Shown here in pieces: positions 44,470 through 56,469 of a stretch of 64,000 bases of DNA. The stretch is taken from contig CM060834.1 in the NCBI GenBank assembly GCA_030762175.1, positions 25,036,001 through 25,100,000 on the forward strand. The letters are read 5' to 3'. This stretch comes from Metallyticus violacea (lineage: Eukaryota > Arthropoda > Insecta > Mantodea > Metallyticidae). The position numbers and the translations under genes were made by a program. Below the pieces are notes generated by a model. That model was not told the DNA's origin. It made no database searches and saw only the letters and a program-made list of their open reading frames with translations. Each line of letters begins with the position of its first letter. Within the stretch, counting starts at the first letter, position 1.

Positions 44470-45020
44470 AACTGATAATATCAGTAACACATGTTGCAAG
44501 GAATGTTGAAAATGATGTCCCTCAGCGGCAATACATTGCCGGCATCTGCTAATAGGAAATTCCAGTTCTTTACGTAACTTTCCATTCATAAGAACAGGGT
44601 GGTTTAGAAAATGTTTCTCGTAATTAAAAGATTCTGTCTCACGTAACTTTATAACAAGTTGGTGAACCTGGAACATGATTGCTAGGATATTTTCTTGCGC
44701 ATCTCCTTACCACTTCTCTGCAAGAATTCATTTTCATGTATGTACCGCACACAAAACTCGTTCTTCGACTATTTTTTTGCCGTGACATAACTAACAAAAT
44801 GAACTATCAACGACTTATACAATGAAAGCATTGAGTAACACACAAGCGCACAACCACTCGTTGACAAAACCTCCCTCAATCTTATTATAAGCTGACACCT
44901 GCATATGCATCATGCGACCTTGACGACTGGCTCTCCCAGTAGGTAGCCGTGCTCTGTTGGATCGTAACTCAAATATCTCATTGTAGTATCGGAAAACGGT
45001 CCAGAAATAAAATTATATTA
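44470..45020 (-). mobile_element. Internally deleted DDE transposon derivative, copy 1
   Basis: The minus frame encodes VHQLVIKLRETESFNYEKHF (N-terminal helix-turn-helix) and, after the junction, RCRQCIAAEGHHFQHSL (extreme C-terminus of the same DDE family). About 250 residues, including all catalytic positions, are absent. Leader sequence up to about 45020 also matches the second copy at 58620-59060. The deletion junction is shared with that copy. Confidence 0.7.
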
Positions 45021-47990
45021 AAAATGCGGCATTTTTTTTTTTTTTGCTTTGCCATTTTCAGAAAATTTAACTTGTAATTATTTAATGAGTGCTTTTTCAG
45101 AATCTATACTCATCAATGATGTGCCTATTTTGTGTTTCTTTTTAATACATATTAAAACAATGTGAATTATATAGAAATGCAACATGAAGGAATTTACTCT
45201 TTTAAAAACTGGTAACTATAAAAATACTGATAAATATCTTTCAAAAGTTAAATTTGTTTAAACATTTAACATGAGACGTAGTGAAACATCAAATAGCCAA
45301 ATATTTAATTCAATTTTCTCTATAGATTCTGTGAAAAAGTTGCATTGCATATAATAACGTGTTAAAATATTATTTATTATAATATGTGAACAGTTATTAA
45401 CAATAACAGATAAAATAGAAAAATTTTCTCAAGTATTTTGAAAAGGGATATTTGTAATTGTCAATGGTGACCCGGTTTCTTGTAGGGTTTTTAGGATTAT
45501 TTTATACACTTATAATGCCAATTATTAAAGGATTTAATAACTTCCTCAAGAGAAATTATGCCATTTGTTTTTGCTCTTACTGCCTTTAATGTTATGCACA
45601 ATTTGTGTCATTTAACTGTTGGCATGTTACAAGAGTTTTGTTTTCTGCTTAATTATACTTTGTAATTTTCTGGTTTGAAGTGTACATAAAATTTTCAAGC
45701 AGAGTCAGGTAAGTTTCTTGGTCTCTCCCTTTTTGAAATAAATTTCGTAGAAGATGGGGCTCTTTTGTAGAAAGTTTCTAAGGTCTAATTGCAAACAGTT
45801 CTTACTCATTCATTGTTTTGATGTTTTATAAATAATTGTATGTAGAACTTGAATAACCTTTATGTGCATTGCACAAGTTAATTTAGTATCAAGTTTACCT
45901 TAACGCATGCTTTTAAATTCAGGGTTTTGGATCTCTAATTGTTATAATAAAAGGGGTAAAAATAATTCTTTTCTTTTAAATGTTAGTAAGTTCTTATTTC
46001 GTTATAGCAAACTGCTCCCAAATCCTATAAGCCTTAAGTATTTCTTTAGCATGTTAAATGACAAGTAACGGCAGAGCGATTGGGCAATTAAAACAAATAA
46101 ATTATATAAAAGACCCTAACCTAGCCACTACGATTGACAACTACCACCTGAATTAAAATTATAAAGTGAATTATGGACTCTAGCAGGTGGTAGCAGAGCG
46201 AGGTTTTGACCCACGGACCTTTGAGGTATGAGTTCAGCATACTTCCACTTGCATTTTTGTCCACCTTGTTCTAGAATATGATTTATGGAAGTGATTGTGC
46301 TTTTTGTAGTGTGGTAGGTTAATGGCTACTTGTTAAGCTCTAAAAAATTCCACAAGGTACATTATTTTTGGGTACTCAAACTAAGCAAAAGTAATTTCAA
46401 GATACTTTTTAATAGTGAGATAAAATTAAATTTAAATTAACAACAAATCATGTAAATTTGCGAGTAGAAGTAAAAATCGTATATAATGCAGCTTTAAAAA
46501 AATTGTGAGTGATTCTAGAGGAAAAGTAGTAGAAAATCTGCTTAACATAAATTAAAAATATCTGTCAATAAACTTTTTAAATGTTCTTAGCTTTGTGGTA
46601 ATTTAACAGGGAGCGAAAGTTTCGGGGGATTTTCCCAGAAAAAATCAACTTGAATAGCACCTCTATCAATTGTGAAATAAGCTTCGCTTTTATTCTCATA
46701 ATTTCGCGTGTTCCTTCATGACTTAACTAAATTTGTCCATCGTTTACGAAGTGTATTCAGCTGGCTGATATGACAATGCTGAATAATGAGTAGAGGTAAT
46801 AAAAGAGCACGCTCTAAGCATCATTCTTGTGTTTCATTTACTGAAATATTCCCACACGATTACAACAATATCATGAAGGAACTATTTTACTCAACCTCTG
46901 TAATTATAATGAAAAGGTGGTAGGAGGAGTACAATGCCTTCAGGTAATTAATAATTTAAGGATGCTAAGTCTCCGTGGTGCAGTTTTTTCTTTTTTTTTA
47001 TATCCAGAACTCGTGATGCAAGAGCTTTGGTTTAATACATTAACTTCTGGCGGTGGGTGCGGTATATAGTAGTTTTGTAACAAGTTATAAAGCGAATGTA
47101 CTCATATTAGAACTGCTCTATTTATGTGTTTTATTAGTTGTTAGAAATTTGATGAACACTTCTGTTCAAGTGTCAAAGATTCCATTAAGACTGTAAGGCT
47201 GAGTCTAACTAAAAGTACTGTTAGCTCGTACGGGTTACTTTTTATTAACGAATTGAAATATTTCTTTATTTGTGTGCTATCTGTACATAGACAGTCGATC
47301 ACCAACGCTCAGTCTACCTTGCACAATCGTAGAAGCGATTTTCTAAATCACTCTCAAGAAGAGATGAAGGGGGTCTTTCGTTACTGTGTAGACTAGCCTT
47401 GGATGCAGCTGATTTGATGTCCGCCCCTTTTGGAATTTTGTAGAACCTTAAGCCTAACAGAACAACCTGGATTCAGGTGATGCCAATTTAAAATTTAGCA
47501 TTTCGTTATTTTTAGTGTATGGAATGATGGGATTATTTTGTTTTAATAGTAAATGCATCTTACTATGATTTATTATTTTTAAAATTTGTTCGGTAACTCC
47601 CACAATGGTATTTCAGTTTACGCGGAATAGCGGACCGTACGATTCTTCATAACTTTTCCTTCTATTTCTATGTAGTTGTCAATCGCAGCGGAACGGCGCG
47701 GTTCTTACTAAAATTAGTAAAATCAGTTGTCTATAAAGGGACAGTGAAACACAGAGAATACAAATTTAAGAGAGACTGATTTATATAAAAAGACCAGGAG
47801 GAATAAGCTTATATACAGATGGAACACAGCCTTTTTCAAATGTTACATTATGTTTATTACCTTTTTTTTTACAAAATCTGTGATTGAACGCCCCCCCCCT
47901 CCAAATCACCAAATCATACATCAAGGCTAGTTATTTTCTAGTGAAAATACCAATTCAAGGACGAGAATAACTCGTCATTAGGTATTAAAT
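45021..47990. other. Long intron stretch, nothing recognised
   Basis: AT-rich with poly-T runs. A degraded tRNA-like B-box (GGGTCAAAACCTCG on minus, about 46190-46260) hints at one more SINE relic. No exon with fitting phase, no ORF with a known domain. Confidence 0.4.
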
Positions 47991-48139
47991 GTGGTGCATA
48001 GGATGAAAGCATCTAGGAGTACGGATGTTTATTACATGTCTAACTTTATTGAAAAATTATTTATTAATGAATTTGTTCTATTATTAACACACATCATATT
48101 ACTAGATGTTCAAATGAATGTATTTTCCTCGATGCACTT

Positions 48140-48430
48140 ACCGCCACGGATGGCCGAAGTCGTTAAGGCACGGACTCTTGAGCGGGAGGTATGGGGTTCG
48201 AATCCTGCCAGGACCGTCTTCCCTGACTGAGGTTTCTTCCAGGTTTTCCTCAGTCCTCATAAATGGCAAATGCTGGGGAGGTACCCTAAACTTAGGCCTG
48301 GAACGTTTCCTTCCTTATAAATAAAAACCCTTTCCCAATATATCATTTCATCTCATGTATCATCAGTGTCTATCGCCTGTGGTACGTCTGTAGCAAAAAC
48401 GGGCGTTAAACACCGTTCATTCATTCGATG
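48140..48430 (+). repeat. tRNA-derived SINE, family B, copy 1
   Basis: The head contains A-box-like GATGGCCGAAGTCGTTAAGG and B-box GGTTCGAATCC, resembling a tRNA-Leu/Ser type. The body has CCTCATAAATGGCAAATGC, then GCCTGGAACGTTTCCTTCCT, and it ends near GGGCGTTAAACACCGTTC. Other copies are at 51395, 51688, 52540 and 60121. Confidence 0.85.
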
Positions 48431-48449
48431 TACTTAAGATTGCAAGAGT

Positions 48450-49690
48450 GGTGTGAATTTATAAAAGGGTGATAACACAATGTCATCTAATTATCGGCGA
48501 TTATCTATTACACCCGTGTTAGGTAAAATAATAGAAATTGTAAAATTCCAGATTTGTAGATTTTTAAATGATGATAATTTATCTGAATTCCAGTTTGGAT
48601 TTCGACGTACTATCGTCATCTTGAGTGCGATTGTGCATTCTTTTGAAGATAGGCGTTTGCTCTCATTACTACATGTGATCCGAGTAAGGCATTTGACTAT
48701 GTTGAATATGATATATTATTGACAAAAATTCCTTATGTTATTCGCGGCAATTTCTTAAACTTTTTAAAATCCTACTTAATGAATCGTAAACAACATGCTG
48801 AAACTAGAAAGGCTTCTGATTTGTTTCATTTATGGACGCTCTTTAACATTTCAGGTCATCAGCGTCCCATTCAATTCAGGGCGTGAAACGACCGGTAAAT
48901 TTTCCTCAGAGGCCTTTAACTGAAGTTCTTTTTCGTGCCGTAAATGTACGACTGGGGAATAGGCTTTACTTCCCTTCCGAAGGAAGCCATACTTAGGATT
49001 TTTACGCCAGAAAACATCTATCGATCTTGGATTTACGAGGCAATTATGGTTACCACTAGACCACCAGGACCGACGAAATTACAGAGGGCAAATGGGATTA
49101 TGAAGAGGTTAATATAGGTGTGTCTCAAGATCGGTATTCGACCCTTTGATGTATATCATTATGGTTAATGACTTTACCGATACAGAATACAAACTCTTAT
49201 ACGCCATTGTTTGCTGAAGATACATTTTTAGTGTAAATTCTAATTTAAGTTGTATTAAATCAGTGATGGAATGTTCTATGGAACAGGCTGGTAGTTGGTT
49301 TAGAGCCAAAAAGTTTCCAATTAGCATCATCTATAAATTAAATCATGTAGTTTGTTCAGATTAGTTGGGTACTCATGATATTAGATATTGTTATAAACCA
49401 GACATTTTCTTGGAATTCACATATAAATCATGTATGTAATAGATTGTCTAGAGATTTGTATTTGGCCAAAAGTTTAAAATGAAAACTACATTCGCAGTGC
49501 ATAATTTGCTTTTTTCATTCCATACTCTACTATGGCTCGATTTTATGAGGCAATGGTAATGACATAAAGGTGTTATCTAAATCACTATTTAAAGCACACT
49601 GTAGACCTTTGTTTGTTAAATTGAAGATTCTTACTGCAACAAATTTGTATATTTTTAGTGTTTACTTTATGTAATAAAGCATGTAATAGT
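48450..49690 (+). mobile_element. LINE RT fragment, split by a SINE
   Basis: Left part: NYRRLSITPVLGKIIEIVKF, RFLNDDNLSEFQFGFRR and AFD-equivalent DYVEYDIL-like sequence, FLKSYLMNRKQH. Right part after the SINE (49076 on): MYIIMVNDFTDTEYKLLYA, AGSWFRAKKF and SWNSHINHVC, the palm and thumb of a non-LTR RT. Frame shifts occur on both sides. Residual order fits a Jockey/CR1-like LINE. Confidence 0.78.
48824..49076 (-). repeat. SINE family A, copy 4, inserted in a LINE
   Basis: Body TTTATGGACGCTCTTTAACA on plus, and head complement GGTTACCACTAGACCACCAG. It divides the LINE RT frame at 48450-49690. Confidence 0.85.
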
Positions 49691-49739
49691 TACGGTATTA
49701 GGACTTTTAATTAAATTAACTGTCAAAATACCACAGGAA

Positions 49740-50510
49740 ACACATATATATTAAGTTCACTTGCGCATGCGTCTGTATACAGGAGACGCGCACACTACGT
49801 CATTTCGCCAGTCTAGATATAAAATGGAGTTGATTCGTGAAGAGCAATATGCTGCGTTGAAGTTTTGCTTTCGTTTACAGAAATCCGGCATGAAAGCTTA
49901 CAAATTGTTGCAGCAGGCATATGGTGATGATGTTCTGTCACAATCCACAGCACTTGGATGGTTTAAGGAATTTAAGGAGGGCCGTGTTTCAACAACAAAG
50001 CAAGGCGGTCCAAGTGCTCCAGCAACAACAGTAAACGAAACCATAATTAACACAGCTGGTGTCATTGTTTTTGAAGACCGACGAATAAAAATTGACAGAC
50101 TTGCAGACATGTTACGCACTTGAACACGAGAAGCGTTTGTGCGAGGTGGGTCCCAAGATTATTGAGTCCTGAACAGAAGATGGTGCGGTGGAAGTGTGTA
50201 GGGAACTTAGAATGTGTCCCCATCCTCCATACTCCCCAGACTTAGCCCCCTATGACTTTTATCTTTTTCCCTGCCTGAAAAAGGAAATAAGGGGAAGCGT
50301 TTTGGTACTTCCGAGGCCTTCATGAAAAAGGCAGAAAAGCGGTTTTGAAAAAGATATCAAAAGATGGCTTCCAATGTGTTATTGGACTGGAGATCCGTTG
50401 GGCACAGTGCATTCAACTCAACGGAGAATACTTTGAAAGAGACCACACTAAGACCGAGACTAGTGTATTCCATGCGTAAAATACGCATTATCAGTCTTTT
50501 TTGACCAGTC
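49740..50510 (+). mobile_element. mariner with the catalytic centre deleted
   Basis: The open N-terminal half (49824-50123) encodes MELIREEQYAALKFCFRLQK, SGMKAYKLLQQAYGDDVLSQ, STALGWFKEFKEGRVSTTKQ and EDRRIKIDRLADML, a clean paired helix-turn-helix. After 50200 frames give HPPYSPDLAPYDFYLFP-like, then EKRF-like and QCIQLNGEYFERDH. The block between (first two catalytic aspartates, roughly 150 residues) is missing. The good state of the N-terminus suggests a fairly young, non-autonomous copy. Confidence 0.8.
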
Positions 50511-50529
50511 CTCTTGCATGGACTTTATA

Positions 50530-50650
50530 ATGCAATTGATATTTCCTTTCCAAGAGTTTTTCCGTTCCTCCATTTTACATCATTTCATTCCATAGATTTG
50601 GTTGCAGGGTGGAAAGTTCAATGGGCAGGTGCTGTGCTTATTTCTATAAT
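50530..50650 (+). repeat. SINE family C body, copy 1
   Basis: TTTCATTCCATAGATTTGGT followed by TGCAGGGTGGAAAGTTCA, shared with 52137 and, more loosely, 63215. Confidence 0.6.
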
Positions 50651-50744
50651 TTTATTGCCTATTTTACCTGCTTATTTCTACGTTTCAGTATCTAAATATC
50701 CCCAGCACATTTATTTATTATAAATGAAATAATTGTATACTTAC

Positions 50745-50818
50745 ATTGTCAATTTCATTGACCTGTAGTATATCGAATATGACGATACTCATCTGGACAA
50801 AGGTCTGCTTATTTGTTT
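50745..50818 (-). CDS. Cys-loop ligand-gated channel, most upstream supported exon
   Basis: Acceptor CTATTTTCAG, entered in phase 1, donor AAT|GTAAGT in phase 0. It encodes TNKQTFVQMSIVIFDILQVN followed by EIDN, the first beta strand of the ligand-binding domain (V.M.I.IFDI..VNEIDN). The seven exons 25101-50818 assemble to 386 residues plus a stop with no frame conflict. Missing are the signal peptide and the first ~30-80 residues. The protein is most like the insect secretory-type pHCl-2/CG6927/CG7589 group of anion channels; ligand unknown, possibly proton-gated. An acceptor 14 bases further in (AAGCAG) is possible but weaker. Confidence 0.85.
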
Positions 50819-51394
50819 CTGAAAATAGAGTACGAACACATTGGTTACCGAACGCACTGAAAAAAATATGTTGTATAATTATCAGCAGAATTTTTCTTAC
50901 CATCATGTTCTGCAGGTGGAGTATGCTTGCTGTAGTCGACAGATAGCTCAAAATCTTCAAAATGACCAACAGCAGCAGCAACGACCAGTGTGCTATAATA
51001 AATATTCACACTTTATTTCAATAATCAAAAGAAAATATGCACATTCAGGATGGTCTATATAAAGTTAATATCTTCTTAAATAGACAAATAAAAATAAAAT
51101 GCTGACTTTTTCTAAATTTATTGCAGGAAGGGACGCGATACCTTTAATGTAAACAAGGTAAAGATTTAATAGAAGAAACATTAAAACAGTGACCAGCTCT
51201 CGAAATAGTTTATAAAATCCATGTGGTGTCTTCCACAGCAAACGGAAGTTTGTAATAGTTATACGCAAGGAATTCTTAAGCACTTAACACCAAGTTAGGT
51301 GCACTCAAACTAGCAAGAACATAAGCTATGATCCATTATACAAGAAATACGTGTGATAGGTGTAAGGGAAATGTTTTTTTTAATGGTGCTTATC

Positions 51395-51600
51395 ACCTGT
51401 TTTTATGTTGACGTACCACAGGCAGTATACACTGATTATTATACATGAGATGAAATAATAAAATTGGAAATTATATTGTTAAACAAGAAAACGATTCAGA
51501 CGTATGCTTAGGGTACTTTTCTGATATTTGTCATTATGAGGATTCAGGAAAACCTGGCTCACGAGTCCGTGTCCTAACCTTGGCCATCCCTGGGGATTGG
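51395..51600 (-). repeat. SINE family B, decayed copy 4
   Basis: On minus: GATGGCCAAGGTTAGGACAC, AATCCTCATAATGACAAATAT and the end GACGTAC.CCACAGG. Same order as family B, but clearly older and missing the B-box. Confidence 0.6.
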
Positions 51601-51687
51601 AGGAGAGGGTGGTTTGTAGCTCGTGATCGATTGTATCTTGTATCCCTGTATCAATCTGTTTTAGTTCCTAGAAATTCCGATAAATAG

Positions 51688-51960
51688 ATTTTTTAATAGT
51701 GTTTAACGTCCGTTTTTACTACTGAGGCATCAGGTGGTGGACACTGGTGATATATGAGATGAAATGATAAATTGGGAAATAAGTATTTTTTTTTAAGGAA
51801 GGAAGCGTTCCAGGCCTAAGTTTAGGGTACCTCCCCTGCATTTGCCATTAATGACAACCGAGGAAATCTTGGAAAGAAACCTGTCAGGGAGGACGGTCCT
51901 CGTTGGAATCGAGCCCCAGACCACTCGCCCACTATTCCGCGCCTTAACGACCTGTGTTAT
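51688..51960 (-). repeat. SINE family B, copy 3
   Basis: On minus: GGTCGTTAAGGCGCGGAATA, B-box-like GGCTCGATTCC, then GGCAAATGCAGGGGAGGTAC and CCTGGAACGCTTCCTTCCTT. Confidence 0.83.
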
Positions 51961-52094
51961 GTGGGTAATTTTATATTTTATATTTATGTGGTCATATTTA
52001 ATGAATGGCTCAGGGAATAGTGTCGATGACTCGGAATTAGCGCTACGTTGCAATAGATCATATAGTCATATTCTTTCTTTATAAAAGCTGATGT

Positions 52095-52290
52095 TGTAGG
52101 AATGAATATTTACTTTCCGCGAATTTTCCTCCCTTCCATTTCATTCCATAGTTCTGATTGCAGGGTAGAAAGTGCCAGCGATCTGCTGTGCGGCGTGGCG
52201 GTGGATTTGATTTCTGGAGAAAGTTCTTGTTCTGACGTTGGGTTCTACTTGGGCCGTGGTTATCTTTCACATACCTACCGGCATATGTTA
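52095..52290 (+). repeat. SINE family C body, copy 2
   Basis: TTTCATTCCATAGTTCTGAT, TGCAGGGTAGAAAGTGCCAG and GCGTGGCGGTGGATTTGAT; the last block is also found at 63275 as GCGTGGCGATTTGAT. Confidence 0.65.
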
Positions 52291-52305
52291 GTTGTAGTTT
52301 ATTTG

Positions 52306-52864
52306 ACTTATTTATGGACCCTCTTTAAGATCTCAGGTCATCAGATCTCATTCAATACAGGGCATGAAACGGCTGATAAATTTTGCTCAGAGACCTCATC
52401 TTTCAGGTTTGAGGTTCTTTTACATGCCGTAAATCTACGACATGGAACCCACGGCTTTACTTTCCTTACGAAGGGAGCTATACTTAGGATTTTTACGATC
52501 GAAAAAATCCATCGACTCAGGCCAGGATTGAGTCTACTGCTACGGATACCGAGGTCGTTAAGGCGCGGACTCATAAGTGGGAGGTCTAGGGTTCGATCCC
52601 CGCCAGGACCGTCCTCCCTGACTTTTTTTTTTGCGCGTTTTCGTCAATCCTCATAAATGGCAAATACCGGGGAGATATCTTAAACTTGGCCTGGAAAGTT
52701 TCCTTCCTTAAAAAAAAAATATCCTTTCCCAATTTATCATTTCATTTCAAGCATTCAGTGTCACCCTTGTGGTGCCTCAGTGTTAAAATGGTCGTTAAAC
52801 ATTATTAAAAGAAATCTTGAATCTAAGAGGTAAGTATGGTTACCACCAGACCACCAGGACCGAC
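52306..52864 (-). repeat. SINE family A, copy 5, interrupted by SINE B
   Basis: Body at 52306-52538 (CTTTACTTTCCTTACGAAGG on plus) and head at 52814-52864 (GGTTACCACCAGACCACCAG on plus) are parts of one family A element. They are separated by a complete family B unit of about 270 bp. Confidence 0.85.
52540..52813 (+). repeat. SINE family B, copy 2, nested in SINE A
   Basis: It has the head GATACCGAGGTCGTTAAGGC and B-box GGTTCGATCCC, and the body CCTCATAAATGGCAAATACC. The flanks TTGAGTCT and TTGAATCT look like an 8-base target-site duplication with one mismatch. Confidence 0.85.
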
Positions 52865-53049
52865 TGGAAACACTACGAATCCCTTAATTCCGGAGGTGCA
52901 ACCCCTTGGGGGTGTAGATATAAAGGACCAATCAACGTAGCAGAAGTGCAAAAACATCCTTCTCTCCTATCCTTCTGTCCTATTCTATTTTACTTTATAT
53001 CTTGTAAATCAGAATCCTTAATGACTTGTGACTTGCTTCAGTAGCAATT

Positions 53050-55090
53050 CCTACAAAGTGATTATTGGCAAAACAAATAAAACGAAAAATATTACAACTA
53101 TACAGAAAAGACACAAATTAAATAGAAAATATTCGAGATTTTCTTTGGGAATCGAGGTTTAATAATATTTCCCTACCACGAATTTCTGCATCTAAGTCTA
53201 CTTATCCTGCATACCTCAAAAGATATCTCGTGAAATAGATTTGTTCCTAAGAGGCCACTGAAACATTCAAGTGTGCTTGGCGCACACTTGTATTTAACCT
53301 CACTATAAGGGTTAATGTATATGATTGCTGTTGTTTCACACTAACCTATGTGTAGTTTGGAAGGCGAGTCAGATGGTGAAATATTCGAGGTCATGGCAGA
53401 ACTGTAGCAGAAGTTCCACTGGTTGCCTATGCTGCAGCAACTGATTTATTTACTTAAGATGATGGAAATGTGTTCCTTTTTAAGACTGAAGTGTTAGGAA
53501 TCAGAAGTGGAGAAAAGTTAGCAATTAATTAACTTTTTCAGCAGCTTAAATCAGAACACAATTAGACATAAGTGAAATCCTGATATAAAGTCAACTGTTT
53601 CAAGTTAATAGATATTAATAATGGCATTGATCCTCCAAGCTTTGGATACAGTCGGTCGGATTGGGAATTTAAGTCTTATACTAGGCATCGGAATTCTTAA
53701 GCACTTAAACTTTAAGTTTATTGTTATAACATTCTACACTGCCTACTAATTCGTTTGGATATGGATATTAATATTATCCATTTTATAGTAACATTTGATA
53801 AATGTTACTACAAAAACTAATATGATAGTGGGAGACATTTCTTGCTGGTAATATTTTGCTTAAAAGATGGGAGTTTCTGTACACGCCAAGAAGGAAAATG
53901 AACTGAAATATCAAGTCGCAAAGTTAACGTACGGTGTGAAGAAACCCGCAATAAAGTGTACAACCATTCAGATAAACGGAGGATATGCTGCACTTGTTTC
54001 TGTTGCTACAACTTGAGGAACATTGCACCTCCCTCACTGGGCATGCGAGGTTTGTCATTTCTAAATACCACTTTCAATCGTATGCTGTGTGCTTCAATTT
54101 CTTAGTCCCCAAAATTCCTAGATTTAGCCTAGAGTTCGCAATGGGGGTCATGTAGCGTTCTGAGAAATCTCCCATCTTCCAGTTGTATACCCTGTGACAG
54201 ATCCTCACACCCACGCATGCCCAATAGTAAATGCTTTTAGATATTGTAAATAGTAATAAATATAAAATATAGCTTATAGTAGCAATCTGGGGAATTTCAT
54301 GTGTTGCTCAAATATATTCATGGCTACCTGGATGTTAGACTATATGACAATAGGGAAAAAGGTTGCCTTTTGTTATCCTTTGCGTTTCTTCTGCTGGTAA
54401 TGACTACAGGGATTGGTCTCTCTGCTGTAACACATCTAAGTGCATGCAGGTGCCGAACAATAGATTATTTCGTACCATAATTGCTGAAAATGATTCAAAA
54501 TTCGTTGAAGGTAGGAAGTGGAACAGGTGTCGGCAATGAAATCGTTACATCGTATTATGAACTCTCCAATAAAGTGTCAGAAAGGTGATACATTTTAAAT
54601 AAGCGCGTTTGAGGGCCCAAGAACTCACCAGTAATATTTAAATATTTCAAAGGCTCGGAGTAGCCGTGAGCGCTGTGCTATAACACCCACGTAACGCTTT
54701 GAAATCACGTAGCAACGTTTGGATTTCATATATAAGGAAAAACAAATCTAGAAAATCACATTTTCCACCAGTCAGTTTTGGTCAGATGGCAACCACAGTT
54801 CAGATCAGGAAATTAAGGCATTACAACGTTTTTACCAGATCGCTTTACCATGGGAAGTAGACGAGACGCACACAGATGCAGCATATATGTCAAAGTTATG
54901 GAGATAACGAACCAGGCGGCCAATAACTAAGTATAATGTGATTAAATATTTCAATGCGTTCAAAGGAAGTAAGGTTATGTGGTTTGAACTATCTCCTTCC
55001 ATCTCCCTCCTCCCGTGACCAATAAACCACGAAAGGCGACTTCGGGCTCCTGAAGGACCCGGGGTATGAAGTGGGATCGTCGGTTCAATC
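53050..55090. other. No recognised genes or repeats
   Basis: Mixed AT-rich sequence upstream of the supported channel exons. I looked for a signal-peptide exon on the minus strand and found none that is convincing. ORF 54832-55164 overlaps the dispersed repeat and has no domain. Confidence 0.4.
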
Positions 55091-55094
55091 AACA

Positions 55095-55535
55095 TCAACA
55101 CCTTGGCTCCACTATGTCGGGCATTATAATTTATTTCACCCCCAATGACCTGTTGTATCAGCATGTTTCATACTACGGTTCGCCTTAAGATTTTAACAAA
55201 GCTAAGCTTTATGACTTTTGACATAATAGAGGTGTGGCCTATTCATCTTTCCATGCTTTTCCAGATACCTTAAAGGGGCGGCCCTTCTTACACAAAGCCT
55301 CTTGCAAAAATATACAAAAGAGGTACATGGCCTTCTGTTTCTTTGTCCAGCCCAAAACACATTTACAATCAACATTTTCTGCTTATTTCTAAAGTTTCTG
55401 TCAATAACTTTTTTCTCACTACCCATGAAATACACAAATAGCTATTAATATGAATACACATAAATTGTACTCGTTAATTGTAATAATATTTATAATATAT
55501 GTAATTGATTATACTAATTTCGGTAATATTTTAAT
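55095..55535 (-). repeat. Dispersed repeat, copy 2 (possible solo LTR)
   Basis: Inverse copy of 19871-20295, with the same block order and small indels. The apparent 77-codon ORF at 55202-55435 has its equivalent in the other copy with frame breaks, so coding is unlikely. Confidence 0.65.
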
Positions 55536-55639
55536 TGGGTGGGGCATGTCATAAATACCATTTCATGCTCTAGTAACTTTATGGATGGTTCTACTGGCCG
55601 TTCAGTTCTTCAATTTGAATACACCTGCAATAACTATTC

Positions 55640-55840
55640 AGAAGCTTCTTGTCACACAGAACCTTAAAGTTAGTATATCATGAACAATGAACATCGAATT
55701 TAAAGCATGATTTCGCTTAGTTTGTGATTGTAATCGAGGACGTGACATCTGTTCCAGTTCTTCGTTATCTTTTGCTAAGCGAAATAGCATTTTGACTTTT
55801 TTGTCATTCAGTTCTAGGAACGGATTATTTCTCTCAAGAA
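55640..55840 (-). pseudogene. PIF/Harbinger transposase N-terminal remnant
   Basis: The minus frame encodes NNPFLELNDKKVKMLFRLAK, SRPRLQSQTKRNHALNSMFI and VHDILTLRFCVTRSF. The pattern F..RFRLxK...L......L...T.RN.AL.....LL..LRF.ATGSF is that of HARBI1-like nucleases. The fragment ends before any catalytic residue. Confidence 0.6.
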
Positions 55841-56269
55841 ATACAAGAGGAAGATGGTGAAATTCATCTTCGGATGAGAGGTCGGAAATCCGAAATCTGC
55901 ACAATATACCGCTTGTAAGGTTAGCCTAACACAACCTATAATTGAACGCAACTCTGTTGCTATTACGCGGAAATGAAAAGTGAAACATTGAAGAAACTTT
56001 ATATTTATGAAATTAAAACAAATGTTACTCAGCATTTTATTTATAAATAAAGTTATTATGCTTCTGTACTCTGGGAAATGTTTTATTTAACAATTACTAA
56101 GCTCTAGTTAGCGCTTTAACTTGTGAAATTTCGCGAGTTAGATTTAATTTAAGGTTAAGATAAAATAATCTTAGAGTAATGGTTATACAACCAAAAGTCC
56201 CAGTTAAACATAACTATTGGTTAATGTTATGTCTTAAACTCAAGTTAACTATTTATACAAATGGCCCTA

Positions 56270-56460
56270 AGAGAAGCAATGGAATGGAATGGTTAAGAAA
56301 GAGGGAAATTCTTGGAAAGGAAAAATCCTTCCCAACTATCGCCTAAGTGACCAGGGAAATCACGAAAAAATCCGAGATCAGGATGACCAGCCCCAGAGAT
56401 TTGAACTCCGGTTTCCCAAATGCAAGTCCCAAGGGTTACCGCCCGCCTGAGAAACCCCGC
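56270..56460 (-). repeat. tRNA-derived SINE, family C-like, copy 5
   Basis: Minus-strand head CTCAGGCGGGCGGTAACCCT with B-box-like GAGTTCAAATC, then CTGGTCATCCTGATCTCGGA and an end rich in CCATTCCATTCCATTGC. Confidence 0.55.
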
Positions 56461-56469
56461 TCTTTCTTA

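Noticed and set aside
50718..50981. 87-codon minus ORF as the N-terminus of the channel
   Set aside because: Its upstream part is intron read-through before the acceptor CTATTTTCAG; there is no family similarity before TNKQTF.
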